From Rhodospirillales bacterium (lineage in GTDB: Bacteria > Pseudomonadota > Alphaproteobacteria > Rhodospirillales > Casp-alpha2), in the NCBI GenBank assembly GCA_016187325.1, contig JACPJY010000264.1:1-6066 (forward strand): a stretch of 6,066 nucleotides of DNA, given 5' to 3'. Position 1 is the stretch's first letter. Every line of letters starts with the position of its first letter. The notes beneath the pieces are model-generated. The model saw only the letters and a program-made list of their open reading frames with translations, was not told the DNA's origin and did no database searches. Positions 4,805 to 6,066 of this stretch are shown here, in pieces. The position numbers and the translations under genes are program-made.

Positions 4805-5968
4805 TCACCGTCCGCACACTTTTTCCAGCAGGCGTTTCATAAATTCCTCGCCCTTGGCGACCTGTTCGAGGGTGATGAACTCGTTCGGCCGGTGGGCCTG
4901 GGCGATGGCGCCGGGGCCGCAGACCACGGTCGGGATGTCGACGCGGCTGGTGAACAGCCCGGCCTCGGTGCCGAAGGCGACCTTGGCGTGGTCGTTGCGC
5001 CCGGCCAGCGCCTTGACGAATGCCACCACCTCGGCGTTGGGGTCGGTGTTGAGCCCGGGCATCTCGTTGACGCGCTCGATGTCGATGCCGGTCTCGGGCG
5101 CGACGGCGCGCATCCGCGGCTCGATCTTTTCCTTGGCGTAGGCGCGGATCCCGGCCTCCAGGGCGTCGGGGTCGTCGTCGGCCAGGTAGCGGAACTCGAA
5201 CTCCACCCGGCACGACTTCGGCACGATGTTGAGCTGGGTGCCGCCGGCGATGGTGCCGGTGTGCACGGTGGTGTGGGTGACGTCGTAGAGCGGATCGAAC
5301 GGGCCCTGCTTCTGCTTCTTGGTCGCTAGGCCCTTGAGATGGCCGATCAGCTCGGCCGCGTACTCGATGGCATTCACCCCGTGCGGCGCCAGCGCCGAGT
5401 GCGCCTCGTGCCCGCGCACCCGGGCGACGAAGCTGCGCTTGCCCTTGTGGCCGGTGACCACCTGCATCGAGGTCGGCTCGCCGACAATGCAGATCGCCGG
5501 CCTGACCGCGAAGCCCTTCAGCTTCTCGATCAGCCGGCGGACGCCGATGCAGCCGATCTCCTCGTCGTAGGAAAACGCCAGATGGATCGGCGTCTTCAGG
5601 CCTTTCTTCAGGAACCTCGGCACGAAGGCGAGCACGATGGCGATGAAGCTCTTCATGTCGGCGGTGCCGCGGCCGTAGAGCTTGCCGTCCTTCTGCGTCA
5701 GCCGGAACGGGTTGGTGTCCCAGGTCTGGCCGTCCACCGGCACCACGTCGGTGTGGCCGCTGAGCATCACGCCTGGCTTCGAGGCGTCGCCCAAGGTGGC
5801 GTAGAGGTTGGCCTTCGAGCCCTCGTCGTTCTCGACCAGCAGGCTCTCGACCCCGAAACCGGAAAGATAGTCCTGGACGTAGGTTATCAATTCCAGGTTG
5901 GATTCCCGGCTGGTGGTGTCGAACCCCACCAGTTTTTCGATGAACTCGAGGCTGTGCAGTTTCGGCAT
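4805..5968 (-). CDS. argE: Acetylornithine deacetylase (M20 metallopeptidase family)
   Basis: The 387-residue cytoplasmic enzyme is predicted to hydrolyse N-acetyl-L-ornithine to ornithine and acetate, the fifth step of arginine biosynthesis. All M20 di-zinc signatures are present: SGHTDVVP (70-77; metal H72, D74), GRGTADMK (99-106; bridging D104), YDEEIGC (134-140; catalytic E136, metal E137), GEPT (163-166; metal E164) and AHRPNE (358-363; metal H359). The dimerisation domain lies between, with RGHEAHSALAPHGVNAI (185-201) supplying the His that completes the partner's active site. FGTEAGLF (332-339) and the overall length favour ArgE over DapE. Related M20 enzymes such as acetylcitrulline deacetylase cannot be excluded, and many alphaproteobacteria also use ArgJ, so its weight in arginine synthesis is open. 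The ATG at 5968 fits the family start LEFIEKLVGFDTTS; the ribosome binding site is weak. It is divergent from the gene at 6047 and faces the repeat at its 3' end. Confidence 0.9.
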   Translation of the reverse strand: MPKLHSLEFIEKLVGFDTTSRESNLELITYVQDYLSGFGVESLLVENDEGSKANLYATLGDASKPGVMLSGHTDVVPVDGQTWDTNPFRLTQKDGKLYGRGTADMKSFIAIVLAFVPRFLKKGLKTPIHLAFSYDEEIGCIGVRRLIEKLKGFAVRPAICIVGEPTSMQVVTGHKGKRSFVARVRGHEAHSALAPHGVNAIEYAAELIGHLKGLATKKQKQGPFDPLYDVTHTTVHTGTIAGGTQLNIVPKSCRVEFEFRYLADDDPDALEAGIRAYAKEKIEPRMRAVAPETGIDIERVNEMPGLNTDPNAEVVAFVKALAGRNDHAKVAFGTEAGLFTSRVDIPTVVCGPGAIAQAHRPNEFITLEQVAKGEEFMKRLLEKVCGR

Positions 5969-5986
5969 GTGCTCGCTCGCGGGGCG

Positions 5987-6035
5987 TTGACGAACAAATT
6001 TGACGGATCGGCTCCAGTTTGCAAGCCTCAGTTTG
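5987..6035. promoter_or_regulatory. Divergent control region with short repeats
   Basis: The 78-bp gap between argE and the gene at 6047 is notably less GC-rich than its surroundings. TTGACG occurs twice (5987-5992 and 6000-6005, 13 bp apart) and CAGTTTG twice (6015-6021 and 6029-6035, 14 bp apart). CAAATTTG (5995-6002) is a perfect palindrome. TTGACG is a good -35, but I find no matching -10 at 16-18 bp, so no promoter is assigned to either side. A regulator binding repeated sites is possible. Confidence 0.25.
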
Positions 6036-6046
6036 GAAGGGATTCC

Positions 6047-6066
6047 ATGGACTTCGAGCTCGACAA
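6047..6066 (+). CDS. Start of a gene running off the window (possibly acyl-CoA dehydrogenase)
   Basis: The ATG at 6047 follows a good Shine-Dalgarno sequence, GGAAGG (6035-6040), and begins MDFELD before the window ends. Many acyl-CoA dehydrogenases begin MDFEL followed by an acidic or Thr residue and an EQ-x-x-L helix, so that family is a natural guess, but six residues cannot establish it. The start itself is well supported; the product is not. Confidence 0.45.

Noticed and set aside
4707..5213. Minus-strand frame ending in IPAQAGIQ-type sequence
   Set aside because: It is a shadow of argE running into the palindromic repeat; such phrases are well-known false translations of this repeat class.
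5900..5908. Third GGATTCCCG, inside argE
   Set aside because: It lies in conserved argE codons (the S-R-E-S-N stretch) and lacks the second half of the repeat arm, so it is a chance match. It also shows that the first 9-mer alone is weak evidence.
1..6066. tRNA, rRNA, CRISPR array, riboswitch, or phage/integrase gene
   Set aside because: No cloverleaf with a T-arm signature, no spaced direct repeats, no recognisable aptamer, and no integrase or transposase motif was seen on either strand.

Overview
The window is about 6 kb of very GC-rich chromosomal DNA with ordinary dense bacterial gene packing. Codons are strongly G/C-ending throughout. The gene set (an alphaproteobacterial-style TolA C-terminal-like periplasmic protein, HspQ, an ArgE of the alpha/beta type, and a VOC-fold protein) points to an alphaproteobacterium, probably near the Rhodospirillales. 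That assignment rests on protein style and base composition only. No phage, plasmid, CRISPR or defence gene is visible.

Layout. (a) 1-138: the C-terminal end of a VOC/glyoxalase-fold protein. (b) 243-494: an 83-residue uncharacterised acidic protein with a strong ribosome binding site and an extended -10 promoter. (c) 546-989, minus strand: a secreted protein carrying a TolA/TonB-like C-terminal domain. It is divergent from (d) 1089-1910, an uncharacterised secreted protein with five cysteines. (e) 2061-2390: hspQ, which looks leaderless. (f) 2505-4676: a 723-residue two-domain oxidoreductase, with an MDR (alcohol dehydrogenase-like) half joined by an Ala/Lys/Pro linker to a Gfo/Idh/MocA half. 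(g) 4705-4773: a palindromic repeat of REPIN type in the convergent gap. (h) 4805-5968, minus strand: ArgE, an M20-family acetylornithine deacetylase. (i) 6047-6066: the first codons of a plus-strand gene running off the window.

How the genes relate. No obvious operon or single pathway unites them. Strand switches occur at 494/546 (convergent), 989/1089 (divergent), 4676/4805 (convergent) and 5968/6047 (divergent), and most genes have their own upstream region. The two divergent secreted proteins (c, d) share a 99-bp control region and might be co-regulated. HspQ is a protein-quality-control factor, ArgE belongs to arginine biosynthesis, and the two-domain oxidoreductase family is usually met in polysaccharide loci, although no glycan gene is visible here.

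The best items for a second look are the repeat at 4705-4773, whose two arms differ by paired compensatory changes; a possible decayed half copy near 1014-1035; the two-domain oxidoreductase that lacks the classical zinc-ligand signatures; and a set of AT-rich -10 elements lying on or very near start codons. I saw no convincing new multi-gene system.
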